Source: [Streptosporangium] indianense (lineage in GTDB: Bacteria; Actinomycetota; Actinomycetes; Streptomycetales; Streptomycetaceae). From it: a DNA stretch of 54,297 nucleotides. The notes under the pieces were generated by a model. That model ran no database searches. It was given only the letters and a program-made list of their open reading frames with translations, and had not been told where the DNA came from. The stretch is taken from positions 1-54,297 of the forward strand of contig NZ_JAKEIO010000042.1 in assembly GCF_021474405.1 (NCBI RefSeq), read 5' to 3'. Within the stretch, counting starts at the first letter, position 1. Every line of letters starts with the position of its first letter. Below are positions 11,457 through 19,539 of the stretch, piece after piece. The position numbers were made by a program, and so were the translations under genes.

Positions 11457-12908
11457 ATGACGCCCGCCGAGGAGCGGGTGTGGCGCGCCTTCGCCCGCGG
11501 GGAGGACGTGGACTTCCGCGGGCCGGCGGACGAGGACCCGGCCCAGGGCGCGGACTGGGGCCCCGAACGGACCGTGCGGGCGGCCGTGGTGCGAGCCCTG
11601 CTGCTGAGCGCCCCGCAGGAGGACGGGGAGACCGCCGCCCTCCGGCTGGCCGGGGCGCGGATCACCGGGGTGCTGAATCTCCAGTACGGCGACATCGACC
11701 ACGCCGTGCGCCTCAGCGACTGCTTCTTCGAGAGCGTGCCCGTGCTGTACGCGGCGCGGCTGCGCCAGCTGAACCTGCGCCGCTCGGTGCTGCCCGGCCT
11801 CGACGCCGCCACCCTGCGCGTGGACGGCGTGCTGCGCTTGTCGGAGTGCCGGTTCGACCTGCCCGTACGGCTCGGCGGGGCACAGATCTCCGGCGCGCTG
11901 TTCCTGGACGGGGCCGACATCGGCGAACCCCCCGCCGGGCAGCCGGCACTCCAGCTCAACCATGTGACCGTCGGGGACGGCCTGTCGGCGCCGGGTCTGC
12001 GCACCCGCGGCGAGGTGCGGCTGACGGGCGCGTCGGTGGGCGGCACGATCGATCTCAACGAGGCGCGGCTGCGGGCCGGTGCCGGTCAGGTCGCTCTCGA
12101 CGCGGAGACGCTCACGGTCGAGGGCGACGCCCTGCTGCGCGAAGCGGACGTGCTGGGCTGGATCGGGCTGCGGGGCGCGCGGATCGCCGGCCGGCTCGAC
12201 CTGTCGCACGCGCGGCTGGCGAACCCGGGTGACGCGGCGCTGCGCGCCAGCAGCTGCACCATCGGCGAGCTCTGGCTGCGCAAGGGCCCCCGCATGGAGG
12301 GCACCCTCAATCTGCGCCGCGCCCACATGGACGTGCTGTTCCTGGAGCCCGAGGTGGTCCCCGACGAGGTCCTGCTCAACAGTCTCGTCTACACCTCCCT
12401 CACCCCGCACGAACCCGCCGAGCGGCGGCTGGCGATGCTGGAGCGGGACGGCGAGGGCTATGTCCCGCACGCCTACGAGCAGTTGACCGCCGCCTACCGC
12501 ACGATCGGCGACGACCACGCCGCCCGCCTCGTCCAGCTCGCCAAGCAGCGCCGCCGGCGCGCCACCCTGCCCTGGTACGGCCGGCTGTGGGGTCATGTGC
12601 AGGACGCCACCGTCGGCTACGGCTTCCGCCCCCTGCGGGCCGCCGGCTGGCTGGTGTCGCTGCTCGCGGTCGGCTCCCTCGCCTACGCGCTGCACCATCC
12701 CGCGCCGCTGAAGCCCGACGAGGCACCGCAGTTCAACCCCGTCTTCTACACCCTCGACCTGCTGCTGCCGGTGATCTCCTTCGGGCAGGAGGCCGCGTTC
12801 GCCCCCACCGGCGGCTACCAGTGGCTGTCCTACGCCCTGGTGCTCACCGGCTGGATCCTCGCCACCACCGTCCTCACCGGCATCACCCGGACCGTCAGCC
12901 GCCAGTGA
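11457..12908 (+). CDS. Membrane-anchored beta-helix-like protein of unknown function
   Basis: 483 aa. Residues of about 60-300 are a run of roughly 20-residue units with the pattern L-R-L-x-G-A-x-I-x-G-x-L-x-L, for example LRLAGARITGVLNLQ, VRLGGAQISGALFLDGA and IGLRGARIAGRLDLSHA. This resembles pentapeptide or right-handed beta-helix folds. The C-terminus carries two to three membrane segments (WLVSLLAVGSLAYAL and YALVLTGWILATTVLTGI). Streptomyces homologs are often labelled oxidoreductase, but I see no cofactor motif to support that. ATG at 11457 is preferred because GGAG lies 8 bases upstream; ATG at 11442 has none. It follows the operon terminator, so it probably has its own promoter. Confidence 0.85.
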   Translation: MTPAEERVWRAFARGEDVDFRGPADEDPAQGADWGPERTVRAAVVRALLLSAPQEDGETAALRLAGARITGVLNLQYGDIDHAVRLSDCFFESVPVLYAARLRQLNLRRSVLPGLDAATLRVDGVLRLSECRFDLPVRLGGAQISGALFLDGADIGEPPAGQPALQLNHVTVGDGLSAPGLRTRGEVRLTGASVGGTIDLNEARLRAGAGQVALDAETLTVEGDALLREADVLGWIGLRGARIAGRLDLSHARLANPGDAALRASSCTIGELWLRKGPRMEGTLNLRRAHMDVLFLEPEVVPDEVLLNSLVYTSLTPHEPAERRLAMLERDGEGYVPHAYEQLTAAYRTIGDDHAARLVQLAKQRRRRATLPWYGRLWGHVQDATVGYGFRPLRAAGWLVSLLAVGSLAYALHHPAPLKPDEAPQFNPVFYTLDLLLPVISFGQEAAFAPTGGYQWLSYALVLTGWILATTVLTGITRTVSRQ

Positions 12909-12949
12909 GCGCGCGGTCCGTGCGCTGCGCGGCCAGCCGCACAGGGGCG

Positions 12950-13409
12950 TCAGAAGATCTTCTCACCGGGGATGCCGTCGAGGGCCTCGGGGCCGGAGCC
13001 GCGCGGGAGGATGTGGAAGCTGTCCAGGCAGATGCCGAGCGCCGGTTGCCCGGCGGCCTCGACGATGCGCCAGGCGTGGTCGTAGGTGCAGTTGTGGCCG
13101 ACCGCACGGCCGTCCTCGGACACGACCGTGTTCACCGCGCCCAGCGCCTCGGCCTGCGGGGCGAGCGCGTCCGGGTGCTCGATGACGAGCTTGCTTGCAG
13201 GGGTGCGTGATGTCGAGTCCGTCGTAGCCCAGGTCCCGGGCGGCCCGCAGCGGATCGCCCACCGCCTCGGGCGGCAGGCCGAGGGTTGCGATCCGCCGGT
13301 ACACCAGGCGCAGGCCCTGGCGGTCGGCCTCCCGCTCGTGCAGCGCCGGACTGAGTGACGGGCCGATACCCGAACCGATCAGTCCGACGAAAAGGGACTC
13401 CTTGGGCAC
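12950..13409 (-). pseudogene. Decayed chimera: shikimate dehydrogenase N-terminus joined to a 3-dehydroshikimate dehydratase-like fragment
   Basis: The first part (from 13409) reads as the N-terminus of a quinate/shikimate dehydrogenase: VGLIGSGIGPSLSPALHERE and DGLDITHPCKQ. A one-base insertion near 13190-13194 (TGCAAGCAAGCTCGTC instead of TGCAAGCAGCTCGTC) throws the frame. In the shifted frame it continues as expected (EHPDALAPQAEALGAVNTVV, then EDGRAVGHN). At about 13090 it changes to TYDHAWRIVEAAGQPALG and CLDSFHILPRGSGPEA, which match TIM-barrel 3-dehydroshikimate dehydratases, and then stops after GEKIF. Hence one frameshift plus at least two deletions. The divergent TetR gene is probably the old regulator. 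Confidence 0.8.
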
Positions 13410-13437
13410 GCGCGCCTCCCAGGCGGCTCACTGATGT

Positions 13438-13451
13438 ACGAACCAGTACGT
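13438..13451. promoter_or_regulatory. Candidate TetR operator
   Basis: ACGAACCAGTACGT is an imperfect dyad (5 of 7 pairs) in the divergent gap between the pseudogene and the intact TetR gene. Size and position fit a TetR-family operator, but the match is only suggestive. Confidence 0.35.
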
Positions 13452-13551
13452 TAGCTGTATCAGCCGAGGGCGGGCTCGGGAAGACCCGGCGGGTGACCGG
13501 GCCCCGCCTTCTAGAATCACCGGCACCGGCCCCTCCGCCCGAAGGAACCTG

Positions 13552-14217
13552 ATGACCAGCGTCGAAGAACCGGCACGATCCGGCGAGCGCATCCGTGACG
13601 CCGCCCGCACCCGGGCCGAGATCCTCGACGTCGCCACCCAGGAGTTCGCCCGGGCCGGCTACGACGGCGCCCGGGTCGACGAGATCGCCGCCCGCACCCG
13701 CACCACGAAGCGGATGATCTACTACTACTTCGGCGGCAAGGAGCAGTTGTTCACCTCGGTGCTGGAGCGCGCCTACGGCGTGATCCGGGAGGCCGAGCAG
13801 CAGCTCGACGTCGACCACCTGGACCCGGTGGCGGCCATCCGGCGGCTGGCCGAGCTGACCCTCGACCACCACGAGCAGCACCCCGACTTCATCCGCCTGG
13901 TCAGCATCGAGAACATCCACGAGGCGCAGCACATCGCCGCCTCCGAGAAGCTCGGGAAGATCGGTTCCCCGGCCCTGGACGTGATCCGCCGGATCCTGGC
14001 TTCGGGCCGGGAGTCGGGCCTGTTCACGGCCGACGTCGACGCCGTCGACCTGCACGCGATGATCTCCTCCTTCTGTTTCTTCCGGGTCGCCAACCGGCAC
14101 ACCTTCGGGGCCCTGTTCGGCCGCGACCTGCTCGACGAGGCGCAGCGGGCGCACTACCGCGCGATGCTGGGCGACATGGTGATCGCGTACCTGACGGCGG
14201 AGCGCACTCCCCGCTGA
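13552..14217 (+). CDS. TetR/AcrR-family transcriptional regulator
   Basis: 221 aa. The N-terminal helix-turn-helix is clear: RAEILDVATQEFARAGYDGARVDEIAARTRTTKRMIYYYFGGKEQLF. The ligand domain includes HHEQHPDFIRLVSIENIHEAQH, seen in regulators near quinate/shikimate and aromatic genes in Streptomyces. ATG at 13552 has GAAGGAA a few bases upstream. It is divergent from the decayed shikimate dehydrogenase/dehydratase genes. The regulator is intact although its apparent target has decayed, so it may control something else or be free to drift. Confidence 0.9.
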   Translation: MTSVEEPARSGERIRDAARTRAEILDVATQEFARAGYDGARVDEIAARTRTTKRMIYYYFGGKEQLFTSVLERAYGVIREAEQQLDVDHLDPVAAIRRLAELTLDHHEQHPDFIRLVSIENIHEAQHIAASEKLGKIGSPALDVIRRILASGRESGLFTADVDAVDLHAMISSFCFFRVANRHTFGALFGRDLLDEAQRAHYRAMLGDMVIAYLTAERTPR

Positions 14218-14522
14218 ACACCCGGCGCGGGACCCCTCGACACCGGCTTCACGCGGGCGCAGCACCTCTGGGTCCCCTATTAACTATCCAGTGGGTTAAT
14301 TAGCCGATCCGGCACGTCCCTCTGCTCGTTTGTCGCCCCGCTCCCCCTTGGCGTGGAGCCCCCGAAGGAGCCGCCGTGTCCGTCCCCGCCATGCCCGAGG
14401 GGTCCGCAGCCCCGCCCGACGGGTTCCCCCGCGATCACGAACCGTTCCCCACCATGGGGTCTGAGGCGGTCCGTGCGGGGTATGCCGGATCTCACCTCGA
14501 CCAGCGCGACGGGAGAAGAGCC

Positions 14523-15752
14523 ATGGCACAGCTGCGACAGGAAGTCGATCCGGGTGAGGCCGGGCTGGATCCGCAGGTGCTGAGCCGGCTGGACCGGACC
14601 TTCGTCCGGCTGGTCGACGAGGGGCGTCTGCCGGGCTTCCTCGTGTCCGTCGCCCGGTCCGGGCGCGTCGCCCACCTCACGACACACGGCCTGCGCGACA
14701 TCGCGGCCGGGCTGCCGGTCGAGCCCGACACGCTGTGGCGGGTCTACTCCATGACGAAGCCGGTCACCGCGGTCGCCGCGCTGCTGCTGGTACAGGAGGG
14801 CCGGCTGTCACTGGACGACCCGGTCGCCGACCACCTGCCGGCCTTCGCCGACCCGCGGGTCTACGTCGGCGGCTCCGGGGCCGACGTGGAGACCCGCCCG
14901 GCCGACGGCCCGATACTCGTCCGGCACCTGATGACCCACACCTCGGGTCTGACCTTCGGCTTTTACCACACCCACCCCGTCGACGCCCTCTACCGCGCGG
15001 CCGGTCTGGAGTCGTCGGTGCCGCCCGGCGCGGACCTGGCCGAGACCATCGACGTGTACGCGAGCCTGCCGCTGCAGTTCGAGCCGGGCACCGAGTGGAA
15101 CTACTCGGTCGCCAGCAACGTCCTGGGCCGGATCATCGAGGTCGTCTCCGGGCAGCCGCTCGACGTGTTCTGCGCCGAGCGGATCTTCGGGCCGCTCGGC
15201 ATGACGGACGCGGGCTTCCACGTCACGGACGCCCAGGCGCCCCGGCTCTCCGAGATGTACGGGGAGAAGGAGGGCGGCGGCATCGAGCCGGTCGCGGGGC
15301 TGCCGCTGCGCGGCCGGCCGCGGTTCCTGTCGGGCAGCGGCGGCCTGGTGTGCTCGGCCCACGACTACCACCGCTTCATGGAGCTGCTGCGCCGCCGGGG
15401 CGAGCTCGACGGCGTGCGGCTGCTCGCCCCGGAGACGGTGGACCTGATGACCCGCAACCACCTGCCCGGCGGCGCCGACCTGCGGGCCTTCGGCAGCCGC
15501 CCCGCCCACGACGAGCCCGGCAACGAGGGAGTCGGCTTCGGCCTCAACTGCTCCGTCGTCATCGATCCGTCCCGCACCCAGGTCCCCTCCGGGCTCGGCG
15601 CCTTCGGCTGGAGCGGGGTGGCCACGACGACGTTCTGGGTCGATCCGGGCCGCGACCTGACGGTGCAGTTCATGACCCAGGTACGGCCCAGGACGTCCCA
15701 CACGGTCTTCAAGGACCTCAAGCGGCTGGTCCACGAGGCCCTGACGCATTGA
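14523..15752 (+). CDS. Serine hydrolase, beta-lactamase / family VIII esterase type
   Basis: 409 aa from ATG 14523. The catalytic S-x-x-K is YSMTKPV near residue 80, the tyrosine motif is WNYSVASN, and the third box is FGWSGVATTTFW. This set fits class C-like esterases such as EstB rather than a true beta-lactamase or PBP. No signal peptide is evident, so a cytoplasmic ester hydrolase is likely; the substrate is unknown. Start choice: GGAGA is upstream of 14523, but an in-frame GTG at 14376 has a stronger AAGGAG 6 bases upstream and would add 49 low-complexity residues. Both are possible. Confidence 0.87.
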   Translation: MAQLRQEVDPGEAGLDPQVLSRLDRTFVRLVDEGRLPGFLVSVARSGRVAHLTTHGLRDIAAGLPVEPDTLWRVYSMTKPVTAVAALLLVQEGRLSLDDPVADHLPAFADPRVYVGGSGADVETRPADGPILVRHLMTHTSGLTFGFYHTHPVDALYRAAGLESSVPPGADLAETIDVYASLPLQFEPGTEWNYSVASNVLGRIIEVVSGQPLDVFCAERIFGPLGMTDAGFHVTDAQAPRLSEMYGEKEGGGIEPVAGLPLRGRPRFLSGSGGLVCSAHDYHRFMELLRRRGELDGVRLLAPETVDLMTRNHLPGGADLRAFGSRPAHDEPGNEGVGFGLNCSVVIDPSRTQVPSGLGAFGWSGVATTTFWVDPGRDLTVQFMTQVRPRTSHTVFKDLKRLVHEALTH

Positions 15753-15759
15753 ATCTCCG

Positions 15760-16917
15760 CTACCGGTCCACGCGCAGGGTGAACTCCACCCCCTCCTGGG
15801 CGAGTTCACGCAGCCACTGCTCGGACCGGGCGGCCGTCTCCGCCGCGCGGTTCAGGCCGGGCGGCAGCGAGCCGTCCAGGATGTGACGGACCCCGAGGGC
15901 GAGGGTCCGTGAGACGCACCGGGCCATCGCGCTCTCCTCAGCGTCGCCCACCAGGTCGAGGAGGTAACCGCCCCGCCACGACGGCCCCGACTCGGCGCGC
16001 ACGTCCAGCGACACGGCCAGGACGACCCGGTCGCGGTCGTCGTCCGTGGTGGGGTAGGCGGCGGCCAGCTCTCGGGCCAGGGCGGCGATCCGGGTGTCGT
16101 CGCCGGTCTTCAGCTCCTCGAAGACGCCGTCCCAGGAGCGCAGCCAGCCCTCCAGACGCAGGGTGCCCCGCACGAACGTCCGCGGTGTCCAGGCGTCCGG
16201 CACCCGGTACTGGGCGACGAACGGGACACTGTCCCGGTTGGGGTAGACCTCGAAGGTCTCCCCGTCGACGACATGCCGCCGGGTCGCCTCCCAGGGCCGC
16301 TCGGCGACCGTCTCCGCACCGTCCCGCAGGTAACGGGCCGGGGAGCGCAGGGCGTTGAGGACACCGGAGGGCGCCCAGCTGAAGCGGTACGTGAAGTCGT
16401 TCGGCACGGCAGGGACACCGCCGCAGTACGACGTGAAGGTGTACGACGCGGGCGTCCCGTCGCCGATGGACTCCCGGGCCCGGGCGACCAGGGCGTGCGC
16501 GAACAGGTGGTCGATGCCCGGGTCGAGACCGGCCTCGGTGAGGACGACCAGCCCCGCTTTCCCGGCGGCGGACACGTGCTCCAGCACCGCCTCCGACACA
16601 TAGCTGGAGCACGCGAAGTGCGCCCCCTGACGCACGCACTGGGCGAGCAGCGGGGCGTGCTCCGGCGCGGGCAGCATCGACACGACGACGTCGCCCGGGG
16701 CGAGTTCGGCGGCGAGCGCGGACCGCGTGTACGCCCGGGGCTCAGCCCGTCCGGAGAGCCCCAGACCGCCGAGGGCCTCGGCGGCACGGCTCTCGGTGCG
16801 GTGCCAGAGCCGTACGCGCTCGGCGGTGTCGCACAGCGCGGCGAGACCGCTGCCCGTGGACAGGCCGGCGCCGATCCAGTGGACGGTGCCGCTCGCCGGT
16901 GCCGGTTCAGTGGTCAC
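15760..16917 (-). CDS. Saccharopine dehydrogenase-like oxidoreductase (Lys9/Lys13-like)
   Basis: 385 aa. A Rossmann start (VHWIGAGLSTGSG) is followed by DVVVSMLPAPEHAPLLAQC and VLTEAGLDPGIDHLFAHAL, the signature region of glutamate-forming saccharopine reductases, with a substrate segment YTFTSYCGGVPAVPN. The GTG start at 16917 has GGGGGAG upstream and overlaps the upstream gene's stop by 11 bases, so the two are translated together. With the Lys1-like partner it could form both halves of a saccharopine route between lysine and glutamate/aminoadipate semialdehyde. The direction is not readable from sequence. Confidence 0.87.
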   Translation of the reverse strand: MTTEPAPASGTVHWIGAGLSTGSGLAALCDTAERVRLWHRTESRAAEALGGLGLSGRAEPRAYTRSALAAELAPGDVVVSMLPAPEHAPLLAQCVRQGAHFACSSYVSEAVLEHVSAAGKAGLVVLTEAGLDPGIDHLFAHALVARARESIGDGTPASYTFTSYCGGVPAVPNDFTYRFSWAPSGVLNALRSPARYLRDGAETVAERPWEATRRHVVDGETFEVYPNRDSVPFVAQYRVPDAWTPRTFVRGTLRLEGWLRSWDGVFEELKTGDDTRIAALARELAAAYPTTDDDRDRVVLAVSLDVRAESGPSWRGGYLLDLVGDAEESAMARCVSRTLALGVRHILDGSLPPGLNRAAETAARSEQWLRELAQEGVEFTLRVDR

Positions 16918-17968
16918 GGGACTCCCCCGCGTCGACGCCGTGGGCGCGGGACGCCGCACGGAACCGGTCCAGGCAGCGACCCCAGGGGCCGGAGACGCCG
17001 AAGTCGCGCAGGTGGGGCAGCAGCGCGGCCGAGAAGTCGGTGCTGGACTCCAGCGGCAGCAGGGAGGGCAGGTTGTCGATGGCGATCAGGTCCAGCGGGG
17101 GTTCGTCGCGCAGCCGCCGCACCGGCTCGTCCCAGGAGGTGGTGTCGTCGTACACCGGCAGGACGTTGAGCGGGGAGCCGACGTCGCAGGTCACGTCGCA
17201 CAGGGTGCGCAGCCGGCGGTCGGGGCTGTCGAGGTCCTGCTCGCGCAGGAAGGGCGGGACGGGGCTGGTGGCGAGCACCGCGTTGACCATCACGTCGTGC
17301 CGCAGCAGGGCGGTGCGGTCGAGGTCGCGCGTCTCGGCGAGGTCCCAGCAGGTCGGGTCGGCGCCCGCGGTGGCGAAGGCGGCGCGGGCGCCGCGGCCGC
17401 TGCGGCCCAGGGCGCCGACGACGAGGCCGGTGAACTCCACGTCGTCGGCGGCGGGCTTCAGCGTCTCGTCCAGGTCTTCCTTGGTGGTGGGGGTCAGGGG
17501 CGCCCGAAGCCGGCCGCGGTGCCGGAGCACGGCGAGGGCGGCTCCCAGGTAACCGGCCCAGAAACCGAAGGCGGCCAGGCGCCGCCCCGTGTCGTCGACC
17601 AGGTACTCCAGGTCGAACAGCGCCCCGCCGCCGGCGGCGAAGCGGCCCAGCAGGTCCGCCGCTCCCGGCTGGCCCTTGTAGGCGTGGCCGAAGAAGACGT
17701 GCCGGTGCGTCAGCTCGGCCGGTTCGTCGGGCAGTTCCTTCAGCCCGAGCACGACGGCGTCCCGCGGTGCCGTCACCCAGGAGCCCGCGGGTGCGATCCG
17801 GCAGCCGGCCGCTTCGTACTCCTCGATCGGGAAGACCCGCTGGGGGGACTCCTCGACGGTCAGTTCCACTCCGTCCCCGACGAGCCGCCGGGCGTCGTCG
17901 GGGACGATCGGAGTGCGTCGCTCGGTCGTTCGGGCCTCGTGGCGCAGCCACAGATGGAGCTCGGTCAT
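16907..17968 (-). CDS. Saccharopine dehydrogenase (NAD+, L-lysine-forming), Lys1-like
   Basis: 353 aa, matching the length and layout of fungal Lys1. The alanine-dehydrogenase/PNT-like N-terminal domain shows HLWLRHEARTTERRTPI, PAGSWVTAPRDAVVLGLKELP with catalytic-type Lys77, and FFGHAYKGQ with His95. Later VGALGRSGRGARAAF forms the dinucleotide site and CDVTCDVGSPLN is conserved. Known Lys1 enzymes interconvert saccharopine with lysine and 2-oxoglutarate. ATG at 17968 has GGAGG 10 bases upstream. It lies 141 bases downstream of the GTP cyclohydrolase gene on the same strand; whether they are co-transcribed is open. Confidence 0.9.
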   Translation of the reverse strand: MTELHLWLRHEARTTERRTPIVPDDARRLVGDGVELTVEESPQRVFPIEEYEAAGCRIAPAGSWVTAPRDAVVLGLKELPDEPAELTHRHVFFGHAYKGQPGAADLLGRFAAGGGALFDLEYLVDDTGRRLAAFGFWAGYLGAALAVLRHRGRLRAPLTPTTKEDLDETLKPAADDVEFTGLVVGALGRSGRGARAAFATAGADPTCWDLAETRDLDRTALLRHDVMVNAVLATSPVPPFLREQDLDSPDRRLRTLCDVTCDVGSPLNVLPVYDDTTSWDEPVRRLRDEPPLDLIAIDNLPSLLPLESSTDFSAALLPHLRDFGVSGPWGRCLDRFRAASRAHGVDAGESRDH

Positions 17969-18109
17969 ACCAGGTGGGCCTCCGGCGTGAGGCGTCGGCC
18001 GCTGGGGCCGACGCTCAAGGGGCGGACGTCCACGAAGCGTACGGCCCGTCTCCGGGTCGCGCACCGATGCGCCCGGGTCACGTCGGGGAGCCGGAGCCGG
18101 ACGGGGTGA

Positions 18110-18769
18110 TCAGGAGGAGCTGACCACCGCGTCCAGGTGGGGCAGGTGGTGGTCGAGGCGTTCCCGCTTGGTGCGCAGATAGGTGATGTTGTTCTCGCAC
18201 GGCGGGATCAGCAGCGGCACCTGCTCGGCGACCGTGATGCCGTGGTCCACCAGGGCCTCGCGCTTGCGCGGGTTGTTGGACATCAGGCGCACCGACCGCA
18301 CGCCGAGGTCCTCCAGGATCCGGGCGGCGACACCGTAGTCGCGGGCGTCGACGGGCAGGCCGAGGGCGAGGTTCGCCTCGACGGTGTCCAGGCCCTCCGC
18401 CTGCAGGGCCATCGCGCGCAGCTTGCCGAGCAGGCCGATGCCACGGCCTTCATGCCCTCTGAGGTAGACCACGATGCCCGCGCCCTCGGAGACGACCGCG
18501 CGCAGGGCGGCGTCGAGCTGGTCGCCGCACTCGCAGTGCTGGGAGCCGAAGGCGTCACCCGTCAGGCACTCCGAGTGCAGCCGGATGAGGACGTCGTCCG
18601 GGCCGATCTCGCCGTAGACCAGCGCGACCTGTTCGTCGCCGCGGTCGTGGTCCATGTAGCCGATCGCCTGGAATTTCCCGTACACGGTGGGCAAGGGGGC
18701 ATTCACGACGCGTTCCACGCCGGTCCGCTGCGGTGCCTTCTTGCCGAGTACGCCAATGTTGTCTGTCAT
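18110..18769 (-). CDS. ribA: GTP cyclohydrolase II paralog, FAPy-forming type (Met120)
   Basis: 219 aa. It has the zinc-binding loop HSECLTGDAFGSQHCECGDQL (residues 65-85) and the GTP-binding LRGHEGRGIGL. The residue equal to Tyr105 of E. coli RibA is Met120 here (KLRAMALQ instead of KIRAYALQ). From memory, one of the three S. coelicolor GTP cyclohydrolase II proteins has exactly this Met120 and releases the formylated pyrimidine FAPy rather than completing deformylation. I infer the same here. So this is probably not the housekeeping riboflavin enzyme; it likely starts the adjacent pathway. ATG 18769 has AGGA 11 bases upstream. It is divergent from the creatininase gene, 41 bases apart. Confidence 0.93.
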   Translation of the reverse strand: MTDNIGVLGKKAPQRTGVERVVNAPLPTVYGKFQAIGYMDHDRGDEQVALVYGEIGPDDVLIRLHSECLTGDAFGSQHCECGDQLDAALRAVVSEGAGIVVYLRGHEGRGIGLLGKLRAMALQAEGLDTVEANLALGLPVDARDYGVAARILEDLGVRSVRLMSNNPRKREALVDHGITVAEQVPLLIPPCENNITYLRTKRERLDHHLPHLDAVVSSS

Positions 18770-18810
18770 GATTCTCGAGTTCCTAAGCAGAGACGAAAGG
18801 CCGTGACGAT

Positions 18811-19539
18811 ATGAGTGATCTGGTGCCGGCGGACACCACGGAAGACGTACGGACGCGGGGCGCCGGTGTCTCACGGCAGGTCGCGGTGCTTCCCGTGGGG
18901 AGCTTCGAGCAGCACGGTCCGTACCTCCCGCTGGCGACCGACACCCTCGTCGCCTGTGCCGTCGCGCGGGAGATAGCCGGCGCGTACCCGGTGCACCTCC
19001 TTCCTCCGGTGACGATCTCGTGCTCGCACGAGCACGCGGCCTGGCCGGGCACCGTCAGCATCTCCTCGGTGACCCTTCATGCGGTGGTACGGGACATTGC
19101 GGCTTCGCTGCGCCGGTCCGGCGTCGACGCCCTGGTGGTGGTCAACGGGCACGGCGGCAACTACGTGCTGGGCAACGTGGTTCAGGAGTCCTCCGCGCGC
19201 GGCGAGCGGATGGCGCTCTTCCCGGCCGCCGAGGACTGGGAGGCGGCGCGCGAGCGGGCGGGTGTGGAAACCTCGCTGCTCACCGACATGCATGCGGGGG
19301 AAATCGAGACCTCCATCCTTCTGCACGCTCATCCGGAAATGCTCCGCCCCGGATATGAGACTTCCGATTTCGTCGCTGACGACCGGCGTCATCTGCTCAC
19401 CCTCGGCATGTCCGGCTATACCGATTCCGGTGTCATCGGCCGTCCTTCACTGGGTTCGGCGGAAAAGGGGAAGGAACTGCTGGCGAGCCTCGCGGATTCC
19501 TTCGGTGCGTATTTCTCGATGCTGACCTCCGACGCGTAG
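18811..19539 (+). CDS. Creatininase-family amidohydrolase, candidate FAPy deformylase
   Basis: 242 aa. All metal-binding elements of the family are present: GSFEQHGPYLPLATDT (Glu33, His35, Asp44), NGHGGN (His114) and HAGEIETS (Glu164). Archaeal ArfB, a creatininase homolog, removes the formyl group from FAPy. Lying divergent from a cyclohydrolase predicted to release FAPy, this protein is a good candidate for the same step, giving 2,5-diamino-6-ribosylamino-4(3H)-pyrimidinone 5'-phosphate. That assignment is inference; creatinine or mycofactocin-peptide amidases belong to the same family. Its 3' end overlaps the convergent flippase-like gene by 124 bases. Confidence 0.88.
   Translation: MSDLVPADTTEDVRTRGAGVSRQVAVLPVGSFEQHGPYLPLATDTLVACAVAREIAGAYPVHLLPPVTISCSHEHAAWPGTVSISSVTLHAVVRDIAASLRRSGVDALVVVNGHGGNYVLGNVVQESSARGERMALFPAAEDWEAARERAGVETSLLTDMHAGEIETSILLHAHPEMLRPGYETSDFVADDRRHLLTLGMSGYTDSGVIGRPSLGSAEKGKELLASLADSFGAYFSMLTSDA

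Noticed and set aside
14523..15752. Antibiotic-resistance class C beta-lactamase
   Set aside because: The SxxK, Y-S-V and WSG boxes fit family VIII esterases better, and there is no signal peptide.
18770..18810. FMN riboswitch upstream of the GTP cyclohydrolase gene
   Set aside because: Only 41 bases separate it from the divergent creatininase gene, too short for an RFN element, and no conserved pattern is seen.
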